Shown: positions 44,929 to 54,584, counted from the first letter of the stretch. The stretch: DNA of 64,000 nt from Rhizobium sp. BT03 (GCF_030053155.1 NZ_CP125640.1:1302001-1366000), one strand, 5' to 3'. The notes: generated from the letters alone by a model not told the origin. Numbers and translations are program-made.

Positions 44929-45876
44929 ATGGCAAAGTACAGAAATGGCTTGCCGCAGCTCAATGGCGGCACCTTCATTACCGATGGCGGCATGGAAACG
45001 ACGATGATCTTCCAGGAAGGTATCGAGCTTCCGCATTTCGCCGCCTTCATATTGCTGGCTTCCGAAGACGGGCGCCAGCGCTTGCGGAATTACTATCGCC
45101 GTTATCTCGATATCGCACGGCGGCACGGCACCGGCTTCGTGCTCGACACCGCGACATGGCGGGCCAATCCGGACTGGAGGCAGAAGCTCGGCTATACCAG
45201 CGAAGCCCTGAAGGCGGCAAACGAGGAAGCCGTCGACCTGCTCGTGGGCTTGCGTAGCGCCTATGAGCGGCCCGAGCAGCCGATCGTCATCAGCGGCGCG
45301 ATCGGGCCGCGCGGCGACGGCTACAAGGCGGGCATCATGGATGCCGCCGAAGCGGAAGATTACCACGCCTTCCAAATCGGGACTTTCGCCGGCACGGAGG
45401 CGGACATCGTGACCGCCTTCACTCTCACCAATATCGATGAGGCGATCGGCGTGGCGCGGGCGGCAAAATCGCTCGGCATACCCTCGGCCATCTCCTTCAC
45501 TCTGGAGACGGACGGCAGGCTGGTGACGGGCAGAAGCATTCAGGACGCCATCGAGACGACGGATGCGGCGACCGGCGGGGCACCGGCCTATTACATGATC
45601 AACTGCGCCCACCCGACGCATTTCGAAGCCGCGCTCGATCTTCGAAGCACCTGGTTGAAGCGCATTTCCGGGATCCGCGCCAATGCTTCGACCATGAGCC
45701 ACGAGCAGCTGGACAATAGCGAAACGCTGGATGCCGGCGATCCCGCGGATCTCGGCCGCCGCTACCGCAAGCTCATCGACCGCATGCCCGGGCTGTGCGT
45801 GCTTGGCGGTTGCTGCGGCACCGACCACCGCCATGTCGCAGCGATCTGCGAGGCATGCCTGCCGCAGACGGCGTGA
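44929..45876 (+). CDS. homocysteine S-methyltransferase family protein
   Basis: The product has 315 residues. It starts MAKYRNGLPQLNGGTFITDG, with GGMETTMIF and the FVLDTATWRANPDW barrel strands. Zinc ligands are Cys in YYMINCAHP (about 225) and the Cys pair of LGGCCGTDHRH near 299. It transfers a methyl group to homocysteine or a similar thiol from a donor such as S-methylmethionine. GAGGGAGAGG lies about nine bases before ATG 44929. The divergent TetR gene is probably its regulator. Confidence 0.88.
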   Translation: MAKYRNGLPQLNGGTFITDGGMETTMIFQEGIELPHFAAFILLASEDGRQRLRNYYRRYLDIARRHGTGFVLDTATWRANPDWRQKLGYTSEALKAANEEAVDLLVGLRSAYERPEQPIVISGAIGPRGDGYKAGIMDAAEAEDYHAFQIGTFAGTEADIVTAFTLTNIDEAIGVARAAKSLGIPSAISFTLETDGRLVTGRSIQDAIETTDAATGGAPAYYMINCAHPTHFEAALDLRSTWLKRISGIRANASTMSHEQLDNSETLDAGDPADLGRRYRKLIDRMPGLCVLGGCCGTDHRHVAAICEACLPQTA

Positions 45877-45953
45877 CACGGGAAGGAAGGACAGGACGAT
45901 GACGATCCAGGGACGGCGGGAGCCGGTCGGCTTCTGAGGAGAGGAAGGTGGCG

Positions 45954-47405
45954 TCAGCTTCCGGCGGCCCCTGTCGTCCGTTTCGCCTTGTAGCCGCTGA
46001 TCTCCTCGCCGGCGGTCTTGGAGAAGCGCAGGTTCCAGATGGTGGCGGTGATCGAGATGAGCGTGACGACGATGAAGGCTATGGAGAAATCGCCAAGCGA
46101 CGGCGTTTCGACATTGTTGAAAGCCATCGAGCCGTGCAGCGCCAAGGCGCCGATGCAGATGCCGAGCGACAGCATGAGCTGCTGGAAGGTGGTGTAGAAG
46201 CTGGTGGCCGAGCTCATCCGTTCTTTGTCGATCTCGTCATAGGCGATGGTGTTATAGGCGGTGAACTGGAAGGACAGGAAGAAGGCGCTGAGCACCAGGA
46301 CGATGAAGATCAGCGGCATCGGCCAGTCCGGCCGGAAGGCGGCGCAGAGACCATAACCGACGGTGCCGAAGATGCCGTTGAGGACGAGGCTGCGGCGGAA
46401 GCCCAGCCGGCTGAAGACGAACTTCGCCATCGGCTTCATGGCGAGCGCGCCAAGTGCCGTGGCGATGACGATCTGGCCGGCCGCAGCCGCCGACAGGCCG
46501 AAGCCGATCTGGAAAAGCAGCGGCAGCAGGAAGGGCTGCGCGCCCTGGGTGATACGCGTCAGCGAACCTGCTATGACCGAGGTGCCGAAGCTCGGCACCT
46601 TCATTAGCGAGAAATCCATGATCGGCGACGGATGCCGACGGGCATGCCTGAGATAGCCGATGCCGAAGATGAGGCCGAGGGCGATCAGGAAGATCGAGAA
46701 GGCGCCCTCGCCTTCGTGGCTCGACATTTCGAAGCCGAAAAGCAGCGAGCCGAGCGAAATGCCGGAGAGGACGAAACCGATCGTATCGAACGGACCGCTC
46801 GCCTTGCCCTTGACCTCATCGATATAGATCGAGACGAAGATCATGCCGATGATGCCGATCGGCACGTTGATGTAGAAGATCCAGCGCCAGTCGAGATAGG
46901 TGACGAAGAAGCCGCCGAGCGGCGGGCCGACGATCGGGCCGATCAGCGCCGGCACCAGCAGCCAGGACATGGCGCTGACCATATCCTTGCGGGCGACGCT
47001 GCGCATCAGCACCAGGCGGCCGACCGGCATCATCATCGCGCCGCCCAGGCCCTGCAGCAGCCGCGCCAGCACCAGGAAGGACAGGGTCGGCGCCAACGCA
47101 CAGAGAATGGAGCCGATCACGAAGACGGCGATCGCCGCGCGGAAGACGGTGCGGGAACCGAAACTGTCGGCCATCCGGCCGCTCGCCGGAATGAAGATCG
47201 CCAGGCTGAGGAGATAGGAGGTGAGCGCAATCGACATGGCCGGCGCGCTGACGGCGAAATCGCGCGCCATGGTCGGCAGCGCGGTCGCGAGCACCGTCGC
47301 GTCGATGTTTTCCATCAGCATCGCGCTTGCGACGATCATCGCGATCACCCGGAAATTGGGCGCGGCGCGCCGAACGATCGGCGCCTGGTAAATCTGATCC
47401 GACAT
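45954..47405 (-). CDS. MFS transporter, DHA2/EmrB-type
   Basis: The product has 483 residues with about 14 hydrophobic segments. Typical motifs are MLMENIDATVLATALPTMARDF (first helix), SGRMADSFGSRTVFRAAI (loop 2-3) and the LLQGLGGAMMMPVGRLVL stretch. Such proteins export drugs or metabolites by proton antiport. It converges on the methyltransferase gene. No partner of the EmrA (HlyD) type is next to it. Confidence 0.88.
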   Translation of the reverse strand: MSDQIYQAPIVRRAAPNFRVIAMIVASAMLMENIDATVLATALPTMARDFAVSAPAMSIALTSYLLSLAIFIPASGRMADSFGSRTVFRAAIAVFVIGSILCALAPTLSFLVLARLLQGLGGAMMMPVGRLVLMRSVARKDMVSAMSWLLVPALIGPIVGPPLGGFFVTYLDWRWIFYINVPIGIIGMIFVSIYIDEVKGKASGPFDTIGFVLSGISLGSLLFGFEMSSHEGEGAFSIFLIALGLIFGIGYLRHARRHPSPIMDFSLMKVPSFGTSVIAGSLTRITQGAQPFLLPLLFQIGFGLSAAAAGQIVIATALGALAMKPMAKFVFSRLGFRRSLVLNGIFGTVGYGLCAAFRPDWPMPLIFIVLVLSAFFLSFQFTAYNTIAYDEIDKERMSSATSFYTTFQQLMLSLGICIGALALHGSMAFNNVETPSLGDFSIAFIVVTLISITATIWNLRFSKTAGEEISGYKAKRTTGAAGS

Positions 47406-47642
47406 CGTCCGGGATCACTCACGGTGGCGCGGCGGAGCACACGAGGCTGCAGGGCCGCGGGGGATGACATGGCGTAATGCCAAGGGGAGATGATTTGGTA
47501 TACGCCTGCGATCATGGCGGCGCTATGTCCTTTATGGCAAAGCAGCTTTGACGAGAGGGAAAAGCCAATCACGATTGCTTGCATCGGCCTCATGCTTCGT
47601 GAAGAGCTTGCGCCGCAGGCCGCCCGGCCCTACCTATCAATC

Positions 47643-49145
47643 ATGACCTCCGCTCTTGAGAAAAACCGGCCCAGCGCGGCCTTTGCCTTCGACAACAGCT
47701 ATGCCGGCCTGCCGCAGCGCTTCTTCGCGGCGCAGATGCCGACTGAAGTGGCGGAGCCCTGGCTGATCAAGCTCAACGAGCCGCTGGCCGCCGAACTCGG
47801 GCTCGATGTCGAGGCGCTGCGGCGCGACGGCGCGGCGATCTTTTCCGGCAACCTCGTGCCCGAAGGCGCGCAACCGCTGGCGATGGCCTATGCCGGCCAT
47901 CAGTTCGGCGGCTTCTCGCCGCAGCTCGGCGACGGGCGGGCAATCCTGCTCGGCGAGGTGATCGACCGCAGCGGCAGGCGCTTCGATATCCAGCTGAAGG
48001 GCGCCGGGCCGACCCCGTTTTCCCGCCGCGGCGACGGGCGGGCGGCAATCGGGCCGGTGCTGCGCGAATATATCGTCAGCGAGGCGATGTTTGCCCTCGG
48101 CATTCCCGCCACGCGGGCGCTGGCGGCGGTGACGACGGGCGAGCCGGTCTATCGCGAAGAAGTGCTGCCGGGTGCAGTCTTCACCCGGGTCGCGGCAAGC
48201 CATATCCGGGTCGGCACCTTCCAGTATTTTGCGGCGCGGGGCGATACCGAAGGCGTGCGGGCGCTCGCCGATTATGTGATCGACCGGCACTATCCAGCGC
48301 TGAAAGACGCTGACAATCCCTACCTTTCGCTGTTCGAGGCAGTCTCCGAGCGCCAGGCGGCGCTGATTGCCCGCTGGCTGCATGTCGGCTTCATCCATGG
48401 GGTGATGAACACCGACAATATGACCGTTTCCGGCGAGACGATCGATTTCGGCCCCTGCGCCTTCATGGATGCCTATGATCCGGCGACCGTCTTCTCCTCG
48501 ATCGACCAGCATGGCCGTTATGCCTATGCCAACCAGCCCGGCATCGGCCAATGGAACCTCGCAAGGCTCGGCGAAACGCTGCTGCCGCTGATCGACGAAG
48601 AGCCGGACGGCGCGGTCGACAAGGCGAATGGCGTGATCCGCGCCTATGGCGAACGCTTCCAGGCGCGTTGGCTGGCCGGCATGCTGGGAAAGATCGGCCT
48701 TGCCGGCAAAGAAGACGGCGATCTCGAACTGGTGCAGGCGCTGCTGACGCTGATGCAGGCGCAGGGCGCCGATTTCACCCTGACCTTCCGTCGGTTGTCG
48801 GATCTTGCAGGCGATGCTGCCGCAGAACCCGCCTTTGCGGCAAGCTTCCGGGAACCGGAAGCCTGCGAGCCCTGGCTTGCGCAATGGCGCGAGAGACTGT
48901 CGCGCGATCCGCAGACGGCGACTGAGCGCGCCGCCGCCATGCGCCGCGTCAATCCGGCCTTCATTCCGCGCAATCACCGCATCGAACAGGCGATCGAGGC
49001 GGCGGTCGAGAACGGCGATTTCTCGCTGTTCGAAGCGCTGCTGACCGTGCTTGCAAAACCCTATGAGGACCAGCCCGGCTTTGCCGCCTATAGGGAGCCG
49101 CCGAAGCCGAGCGAACGGGTGCTCGCGACCTTCTGCGGCACGTGA
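47643..49145 (+). CDS. selO: SelO (YdiU) pseudokinase-like protein adenylyltransferase
   Basis: The product has 500 residues. The N-terminal lobe has YAGHQFGGFSPQLGDGRAILLGE and DIQLKGAGPTPFSRRGDGRA, the SelO hallmarks for binding inverted ATP. The metal segment is GVMNTDNMTVSGETIDFGPCAF with catalytic Asp. SelO transfers AMP to Ser, Thr or Tyr of proteins and is linked to redox response. The end ERVLATFCGT keeps a Cys near the C-terminus, as in homologues where selenocysteine or cysteine occupies that place. Confidence 0.92.
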   Translation: MTSALEKNRPSAAFAFDNSYAGLPQRFFAAQMPTEVAEPWLIKLNEPLAAELGLDVEALRRDGAAIFSGNLVPEGAQPLAMAYAGHQFGGFSPQLGDGRAILLGEVIDRSGRRFDIQLKGAGPTPFSRRGDGRAAIGPVLREYIVSEAMFALGIPATRALAAVTTGEPVYREEVLPGAVFTRVAASHIRVGTFQYFAARGDTEGVRALADYVIDRHYPALKDADNPYLSLFEAVSERQAALIARWLHVGFIHGVMNTDNMTVSGETIDFGPCAFMDAYDPATVFSSIDQHGRYAYANQPGIGQWNLARLGETLLPLIDEEPDGAVDKANGVIRAYGERFQARWLAGMLGKIGLAGKEDGDLELVQALLTLMQAQGADFTLTFRRLSDLAGDAAAEPAFAASFREPEACEPWLAQWRERLSRDPQTATERAAAMRRVNPAFIPRNHRIEQAIEAAVENGDFSLFEALLTVLAKPYEDQPGFAAYREPPKPSERVLATFCGT

Positions 49146-49285
49146 GCGAGCTGAATACAACCGTACCGTGACACAGCCTGCGGCAAATGCGGCCGTTGAA
49201 AGGCATCTCCCTCGCGCTATCTGGCTGAGCGGCGGCGATTTTCCGCCGTCCCTTCACCCGGCTAAATCAAGCGGGAGACAGCCTT

Positions 49286-51625
49286 ATGGCGATCGTCGTC
49301 ACCTCCATCCTCTTCATCATCATCGGGCTTACGCTCGGCGGCGGCGGGCTCTGGCTCGTCACGCTCGGCGGCAGCGTCTTTTATCTGTTCGCCGGGCTGA
49401 TGTTCCTGATCACCGCCGGATTGCTTCTGATGCGCAAGGCGGTGGCGCTCTGGGTCTATGCGGTGCTCGTCGTCGCGGCACTCGCCTGGGCGGTGTGGGA
49501 GGTCGGCTTCGACTGGTGGCAGCTTGGGCCCCGCGGCGGCATGATTATCCTGCTCGGGCTCTGGCTGCTGACGCCCTGGATCCGCCGGCCGCTCGGCTTT
49601 CGCAGCCCGACCGGCATCACCTACGGCGCCAATCCCTGGCCGCTCGCCGTGCCGGTTCTTCTCGCCATCCTCGTCGCCCTCTATTCGATGACCACGGATC
49701 CGCACGATCTTGCCGGCGATCTGCCGAAGGATGCCGTTGCCGCCAACCCCGCTTTCGGCGGCAATGTGCCGGATGGCGAATGGCATCAATATGGCCGCAC
49801 GCCCTTCGGCCAGCGTTATTCGCCGCTCGACCAGATCACCGCTCAGAATGTCTCCACCCTCAAGGAAGCCTGGCGATACCAGACCGGCGACGTCAAGCGG
49901 CCGGAGGATATCAGCGAGACCACCTATCAGGTGACGCCGCTCAAGGTGAAGGACACGCTCTATCTCTGCACCCCGCACAATTGGGCGATCGCCCTCGACG
50001 CCAAGACCGGCAAGGAGAAATGGAAATACGACGCCAACTCCGGCATGAACCCGGACCGGCAGCACCAGACCTGCCGCGGCGTCACCTATTATGCCGATCC
50101 CGATATCGCCGCCGGCCAGCCCTGCGCCGAGCGCGTCTACCTGCCGACCTCGGATGCCCGGCTGATCGCGCTCGATGCGGCGGACGGCAAGGTCTGCACC
50201 GGCTTTGCCGATCAGGGCGTGCTGCATCTGGAAGCCGGCATGCGCTACAATCCGGCCGGTTATTATTATTCCACCTCGCCGCCGGTCGCGGTGGCGGGCA
50301 AGATCATCGTCGGCGGGGCGGTGAACGACAATTATTCCACCGAGGAGCAATCCGGCGTCATCCGCGCCTTCGACATCAGGACCGGCGCGCTGATCTGGAA
50401 CTGGGATTCCGGCGATCCCGATGTGACGACGCCGCTTGCCGCCGGCCAGACCTATACGACCAATTCGCCGAACAGCTGGTCGGTCTTCAGCGTCGATGAG
50501 GGCCTCGGCATGGTCTACATCCCGCTCGGCAACCAGGTGCCCGACCAGCTCGGCATCGGCCGCAGCGACAATGTCGAGAAATTCTCCTCCTCGATCGTCG
50601 CCCTCGACATCGCCACCGGCCAGCTGCGCTGGGTGCGCCAGACCGTGCATCACGATCTCTGGGACATGGACGTGCCGGCCCAGCCGGCGCTGATCGACCT
50701 GACGAAGCCGGATGGCACGGTGGTTCCCGCCCTCGTCGGTCCGACCAAACAGGGCGACCTCTATGTGCTCGACCGGCGCAGCGGCGAGCCGATCATCCCG
50801 GTCAAGGAGATCCCGGCACCCGGCGGCGCGATTTCGGGCGATCATACCTCGCCGACGCAGCCGATCTCCGACCTCACCTTCTCGCCCGAGCCGCTCAAGG
50901 AAAAGGACATGTGGGGCGTGTCGCTGTTCGACCAGCTCGCCTGCCGCATCGATTTCCACCGCTACCGCTATGAGGGCCGCTATACGCCGCCATCGCTTGA
51001 AGGCACGATCGTCTATCCCGGCAATTTCGGCACCTTCAACTGGGGCAGCGTCGCGGTCGATCCCGAGCGGCAGATCATGTTCGGCATGCCGACCTATCTC
51101 GCCTTCACCTCGCGCCTGGTGCCGGCCGCCGACATTCCGCCGCGCGGCCAGGACGAGAAGGGCAGCGAACAGGGGCTGAACCGCAATGACGGCGCGCCCT
51201 ATGGCGTCTTCATGGGGCCGTTCCTCGGGCTCTTGAAAATTCCCTGCCAGGCGCCGCCATGGGGCTATGTCGCCGGCGTCGATCTGCGCACCGGCAAGAT
51301 CGCCTATATGCACAAGAACGGCACCGTGCACGACATGACGCCGCTGCCCCTGCCCTTCAAGGTCGGCGTGCCCGGCATCGGCGGACCGATGCTGACCAAG
51401 GGCGGCGTCGCCTTCCTCGGCGCCGCGGTCGACAACTATCTGCGCGCCTACGACGTGACGAACGGGCAAGAACTCTGGCAGGCCCGACTTCCCGCCGGCG
51501 GCCAGGCGACGCCGATGACCTACACGACAAGCGACAACAAACAATATGTCGTCATGGTCGCCGGCGGCCACGGCTCCGTGGGGACGAAACCGGGCGACTA
51601 TGTGATTGCTTATACGCTGCCGTGA
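49286..51625 (+). CDS. gcd: membrane-bound PQQ-dependent glucose dehydrogenase
   Basis: The product has 779 residues. Five hydrophobic segments (1-140) anchor it. The periplasmic eight-bladed propeller shows PQQ-dehydrogenase text such as EWHQYGRTPFGQRYSPLDQI, QTCRGVTYYADP, TVHHDLWDMDVPAQPALIDL and the WGSVAVDPERQIMF blade. It oxidises glucose (or quinate/shikimate in relatives) and feeds electrons to ubiquinone. No pqq biosynthesis genes are visible in this window. GGGAGAC precedes ATG 49286. Confidence 0.93.
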   Translation: MAIVVTSILFIIIGLTLGGGGLWLVTLGGSVFYLFAGLMFLITAGLLLMRKAVALWVYAVLVVAALAWAVWEVGFDWWQLGPRGGMIILLGLWLLTPWIRRPLGFRSPTGITYGANPWPLAVPVLLAILVALYSMTTDPHDLAGDLPKDAVAANPAFGGNVPDGEWHQYGRTPFGQRYSPLDQITAQNVSTLKEAWRYQTGDVKRPEDISETTYQVTPLKVKDTLYLCTPHNWAIALDAKTGKEKWKYDANSGMNPDRQHQTCRGVTYYADPDIAAGQPCAERVYLPTSDARLIALDAADGKVCTGFADQGVLHLEAGMRYNPAGYYYSTSPPVAVAGKIIVGGAVNDNYSTEEQSGVIRAFDIRTGALIWNWDSGDPDVTTPLAAGQTYTTNSPNSWSVFSVDEGLGMVYIPLGNQVPDQLGIGRSDNVEKFSSSIVALDIATGQLRWVRQTVHHDLWDMDVPAQPALIDLTKPDGTVVPALVGPTKQGDLYVLDRRSGEPIIPVKEIPAPGGAISGDHTSPTQPISDLTFSPEPLKEKDMWGVSLFDQLACRIDFHRYRYEGRYTPPSLEGTIVYPGNFGTFNWGSVAVDPERQIMFGMPTYLAFTSRLVPAADIPPRGQDEKGSEQGLNRNDGAPYGVFMGPFLGLLKIPCQAPPWGYVAGVDLRTGKIAYMHKNGTVHDMTPLPLPFKVGVPGIGGPMLTKGGVAFLGAAVDNYLRAYDVTNGQELWQARLPAGGQATPMTYTTSDNKQYVVMVAGGHGSVGTKPGDYVIAYTLP

Positions 51626-51632
51626 TGGGGAG

Positions 51633-52022
51633 GCGGTCGCCTTTGTCAGTGCGAACGCCAACGCAGTGCTTGCGGCCTGGGTCCTCGGGTCAAGCCCGAG
51701 GACGACGAAGGGGTGGGGAGCCTATGTGGCATGGACCGTAAGTACTTGGTGTCTTGTAGGAATCGCGGCTATTATTTTACGCTATCCCACGCAAAACCGC
51801 CCGCGCATTTTACTGGAATTCCTCCAGACATCTCGCCTCTTGCCGGCCGCTCCCCCCATTCTCCGTCATACTCGGGCTTGACCCGAGTATCCATGCCGCA
51901 CGCGCCTCGCTCGATTTGTTTGGCAGCGGTCGCGTTTAGTGCGAACGCCAACGAGTGCTTGCGGCCGTGGGTCCTCGGGTCAAGCCCGAGGACGACGGAG
52001 GGTGGGGGAACCTATGTGGCAA
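51633..52022. repeat. palindromic repeat cluster downstream of gcd
   Basis: Two direct copies of about 90 bases (51633-51731 and 51922-52022) share GCGGTCGC, then GCGAACGCCAACG, then the palindrome GTCCTCGGGTCAAGCCCGAGGAC (51681-51703 and 51971-51993), and end CCTATGTGGCA. Between them, at about 51855-51910, an inverted version (CTCGGGCTTGACCCGAG) occurs. The palindrome is also found at 58357-58481. The whole 51626-52086 gap has no gene. Confidence 0.8.
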
Positions 52023-52086
52023 GAGGCGGGACCGCCTGGGGCAATTGCTGATCCGCACGCACCGGACAGCCGTCGTACCCCCCAAC

Positions 52087-52992
52087 TCAAACCATCTCGA
52101 CAATCATCCGCCCAACCTCGGCAAAGACCGGGTTGAGCTCCTTCACCGGCGCGGTCGCCTCGGCGATGTAGACGGCGGCGACGATCGGGCTGCGGTCGGG
52201 GGGCCAGATGACGGCGATGTCGCCGAGGGAGCCGTTCTGGCCGGTGCCGGTCTTGTCGCCGACTTTCCACTCCGCCGGCAGGCCGGCCCGCAGCCGCTCG
52301 CCGCCGGTCGTGCTTGCCACCAGCCAGGCGATCAGCCGGTCCGAGGAGGCTTCCGTGAGGATCGAGCCGAGCGTCAGGTTGCCGAGCGTGTCGAGCATCG
52401 CATCCGGTGTGGTCGTGTCGCGCGGGTCGTCCTTCCGGCCTTCGTTCAGCGTCGGCTCGGTGCGATCGAGACGGGTCGTGCCGTCGCCGATCGAGCGCAG
52501 CCAGTCGGTCAGCCCCGCCGGACCGCCAAAACTTTCGAGCAGCAGGTTGCCGGCGGTATTGTCGCTGACGGTCACTGCCGCCTCGCAGAGTTCTGTGATG
52601 GTCATGCCGTCGGCGCCGGCGTGTTTTTCGCTGAGCGGCGAATAGTCGACGAGCTTGTCCCTGCCGTAGGTCACCCGCCGGTCGAGGCTCTCCTCACCCT
52701 TGTCGGCGCGGGCAAGCGCGAAGCCGGCAGCCAGCGCCTTGAAGGTGCTGCACATCGGAAAGGCCTCGCTGCCGCGATAGCCGAAGGAGATGCTCGTCTG
52801 GGTATCGAGCACCGAGACGCCGAGGCGACCGCCGGTGCGTTTTTCCAGCGCCACAAGGCGCTTCTCGATATCGTCGTCGCCCTCCCCGGCCTTCTCCTCG
52901 GCACGGACGGGAAGCGTGAGCGCAGGCAGGCCCAAGGTAGACAGACAAAGCGCCGAGCCTATCAGCATGCGGCGGGTAAGATTGAGATGCAT
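52087..52992 (-). CDS. class A beta-lactamase
   Basis: The product has 301 residues. A Tat-like leader (TRRMLIGSALCLSTLGLPAL) comes first. The serine beta-lactamase motifs are all present: Ser82-Thr-Phe-Lys85, Ser143-Asp-Asn145, Glu179 in EPTLN, and Lys247-Thr-Gly. Cys81 precedes the active serine, as in some carbapenemase-like and environmental class A enzymes, but no partner Cys is seen at the matching position near the KTG motif. A periplasmic location is expected. Neither a LysR ampR-type gene nor another resistance gene is adjacent. Confidence 0.92.
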   Translation of the reverse strand: MHLNLTRRMLIGSALCLSTLGLPALTLPVRAEEKAGEGDDDIEKRLVALEKRTGGRLGVSVLDTQTSISFGYRGSEAFPMCSTFKALAAGFALARADKGEESLDRRVTYGRDKLVDYSPLSEKHAGADGMTITELCEAAVTVSDNTAGNLLLESFGGPAGLTDWLRSIGDGTTRLDRTEPTLNEGRKDDPRDTTTPDAMLDTLGNLTLGSILTEASSDRLIAWLVASTTGGERLRAGLPAEWKVGDKTGTGQNGSLGDIAVIWPPDRSPIVAAVYIAEATAPVKELNPVFAEVGRMIVEMV

Positions 52993-53097
52993 GATTCCTC
53001 CGGAGGTGAGGAGGATAGGGCTAAAGAGCGATTACGGCGGCATCTCGTCCCCGCGGCAACTCTGTTGTCCGCCGAGCGGCCTGTCGCGCCGCGGCGA

Positions 53098-54126
53098 TTA
53101 CGCGGCGCGCGTGACCTCGACCGTCACATGCGACAATTCCGTCAGCGCCGACAGCCGGCCCTTGTAGAAGGCCGGTTCGCGTGGGCTCGGGGTGACGACG
53201 GCGACGATGGCGGCGTGGTGGCCGGGGCCGACCTGCCAGACATGCAGATCGGTGATCCGGTCGTCGTCGGTCTCGATCGCCTCGCGGATCTCGGCGGGCA
53301 GCGTCTCGCCCTGGGGCACGACGTCGAGTAGCACGCCGCCCGAGGATTTCATCAGGCTCCAGGACCAGTTGGCGATAACCAGGCCGCCGACGATGCCCAT
53401 GATCGGATCGAGCCAGAGCCAGCCATAGAGGCTGCCGAGCGTCAGCGCCGCGATGGCGAGAACGGAGGTCATGGCATCGGCGATGACATGCAGATAGGCG
53501 GCGCGGATATTGTTGTCGCCGGGCTTTGCATGATGGTCTTGGGGGTGATGGTCTTGGGAGTGATGATCATGGGCGTGGGCACCATGACCGTGATGGGCAT
53601 GGTCGCCGTGATGGTGCGCGTGGTGACCATGCGCGTGGTGGCCGTGGTGATGTGCGTGGCCGCCGCCAAGCAGCCAGGCGCTGGCGAGATTGACGGCAAG
53701 GCCGATCACCGCGACGGCGATCGCCTGGGCAAAGCCGATCGGCACCGGATTTGACAGGCGCAGCCAGCTTTCCCAGGCCATCAGCAAGGCGATCAGGGCA
53801 AGAATGATGGCGCTGGCGAAACCGGCGAGATCGCCGAGCTTGCCGGTGCCGAAGGTGAAACGCGGGTTGCGCGCCTGCCTCCGGGCGAAGAGATAGGCAA
53901 GCGCCGAAATCAACAGCGCGCTGGCATGGGTCGACATGTGCCAGCCATCGGCGACCAGCGCCATCGAGCCGTAGGCGGTCCCGGCGGCGATTTCCGCCAC
54001 CATCATCACCGCCGTGAGAGCGATCACCAGCCAGATGCGCCGCTCGTTCACCGCATGATCGGCGCCGAGGAAGATATGATCATGCTCCAGGGCGTTCGTT
54101 CCAGCCTTCTCGATCCCGGTACTCAT
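53098..54126 (-). CDS. dmeF: CDF family metal efflux protein DmeF (Co2+/Ni2+)
   Basis: The product has 342 residues and six hydrophobic segments in the CDF layout. ALVADGWHMSTHASALLISAL carries the Asp/His metal site, and HVIADAMTSVLAIAALTLGS is the matching helix. A long His-rich loop (about 165-210, repeats of HAHHHGHHAHG type) lies between segments 4 and 5. In R. leguminosarum dmeRF is known to give cobalt and nickel tolerance. ATG 54126 has GGAG six bases upstream, and the gene follows dmeR by 23 bases. Confidence 0.92.
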   Translation of the reverse strand: MSTGIEKAGTNALEHDHIFLGADHAVNERRIWLVIALTAVMMVAEIAAGTAYGSMALVADGWHMSTHASALLISALAYLFARRQARNPRFTFGTGKLGDLAGFASAIILALIALLMAWESWLRLSNPVPIGFAQAIAVAVIGLAVNLASAWLLGGGHAHHHGHHAHGHHAHHHGDHAHHGHGAHAHDHHSQDHHPQDHHAKPGDNNIRAAYLHVIADAMTSVLAIAALTLGSLYGWLWLDPIMGIVGGLVIANWSWSLMKSSGGVLLDVVPQGETLPAEIREAIETDDDRITDLHVWQVGPGHHAAIVAVVTPSPREPAFYKGRLSALTELSHVTVEVTRAA

Positions 54127-54149
54127 TACAGGCTCCTTCGTCACGGCAC

Positions 54150-54422
54150 TCAGCGGATATAGGTTCTCAGCACTTCCGATATTTCCTCGACCGCCTCTGC
54201 TCTCGCGGCATCGTCATCGGCATTCAGCACATGTTCGCGCAGATGATCGTCCAGCACCTCGCCGGTCAGCCCGGTCAGGGCGCCGCGGACGGAGGCGAGC
54301 AGCTGCAGGATTTCGCCGCACGGGCGCTCGGCATCGAGCGCCCTTTCGACGGCTTCCATCTGGCCCTTCAACCGGCTGACGCGGGCGATGAGTTTCTTTT
54401 TCTGCAGGGTGGTGTGGGACAT
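54150..54422 (-). CDS. dmeR: DmeR, RcnR/CsoR family metal-responsive repressor
   Basis: The 90-residue all-helical protein has His3, Cys35, His60 and His64, the same four ligands as Co/Ni-sensing E. coli RcnR. It opens MSHTTLQKKKLIARVSRLKG. It releases its operator when Co or Ni binds, allowing dmeF expression. AGGAGCCC lies directly before ATG 54422, and the G-tract operator is just upstream. Confidence 0.93.
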   Translation of the reverse strand: MSHTTLQKKKLIARVSRLKGQMEAVERALDAERPCGEILQLLASVRGALTGLTGEVLDDHLREHVLNADDDAARAEAVEEISEVLRTYIR

Positions 54423-54431
54423 GGGCTCCTA

Positions 54432-54454
54432 TGTAGCATAGGGGGGTATACTAT
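54432..54454. promoter_or_regulatory. DmeR operator (G-tract with flanking inverted repeat)
   Basis: TGTAGCATA-GGGGGG-TATACTATC places six G between near-inverse AT-rich arms (GTAGCATA against ATAGTATA). RcnR/CsoR-type repressors bind G-tracts flanked by such repeats. It starts ten bases upstream of the dmeR start codon, so the promoter and operator overlap. Confidence 0.75.
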
Positions 54455-54584
54455 CAAGGGGGAAAATCGGCCATTGACAAAGACCGCGTTTCCGACGATT
54501 GATGCGGCATGATCAAAAACGCGCACCAGAGCCGCTCGTATTTTTGGCTGTACCTGTAAAGGGCGGCTGGACAGATCATATTGT

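Noticed and set aside
45900..45938. Twelve-codon frame after the methyltransferase gene (MTIQGRREPVGF)
   Set aside because: Too short, in a convergent gap, no supporting signal beyond a purine-rich stretch.
49262..51661. 799-codon open frame opposite gcd
   Set aside because: Same kind of shadow; the plus strand encodes a complete PQQ dehydrogenase.
51633..52022. CRISPR-like array
   Set aside because: Repeats are long, palindromic, only two in direct order and irregularly spaced; there are no cas genes.
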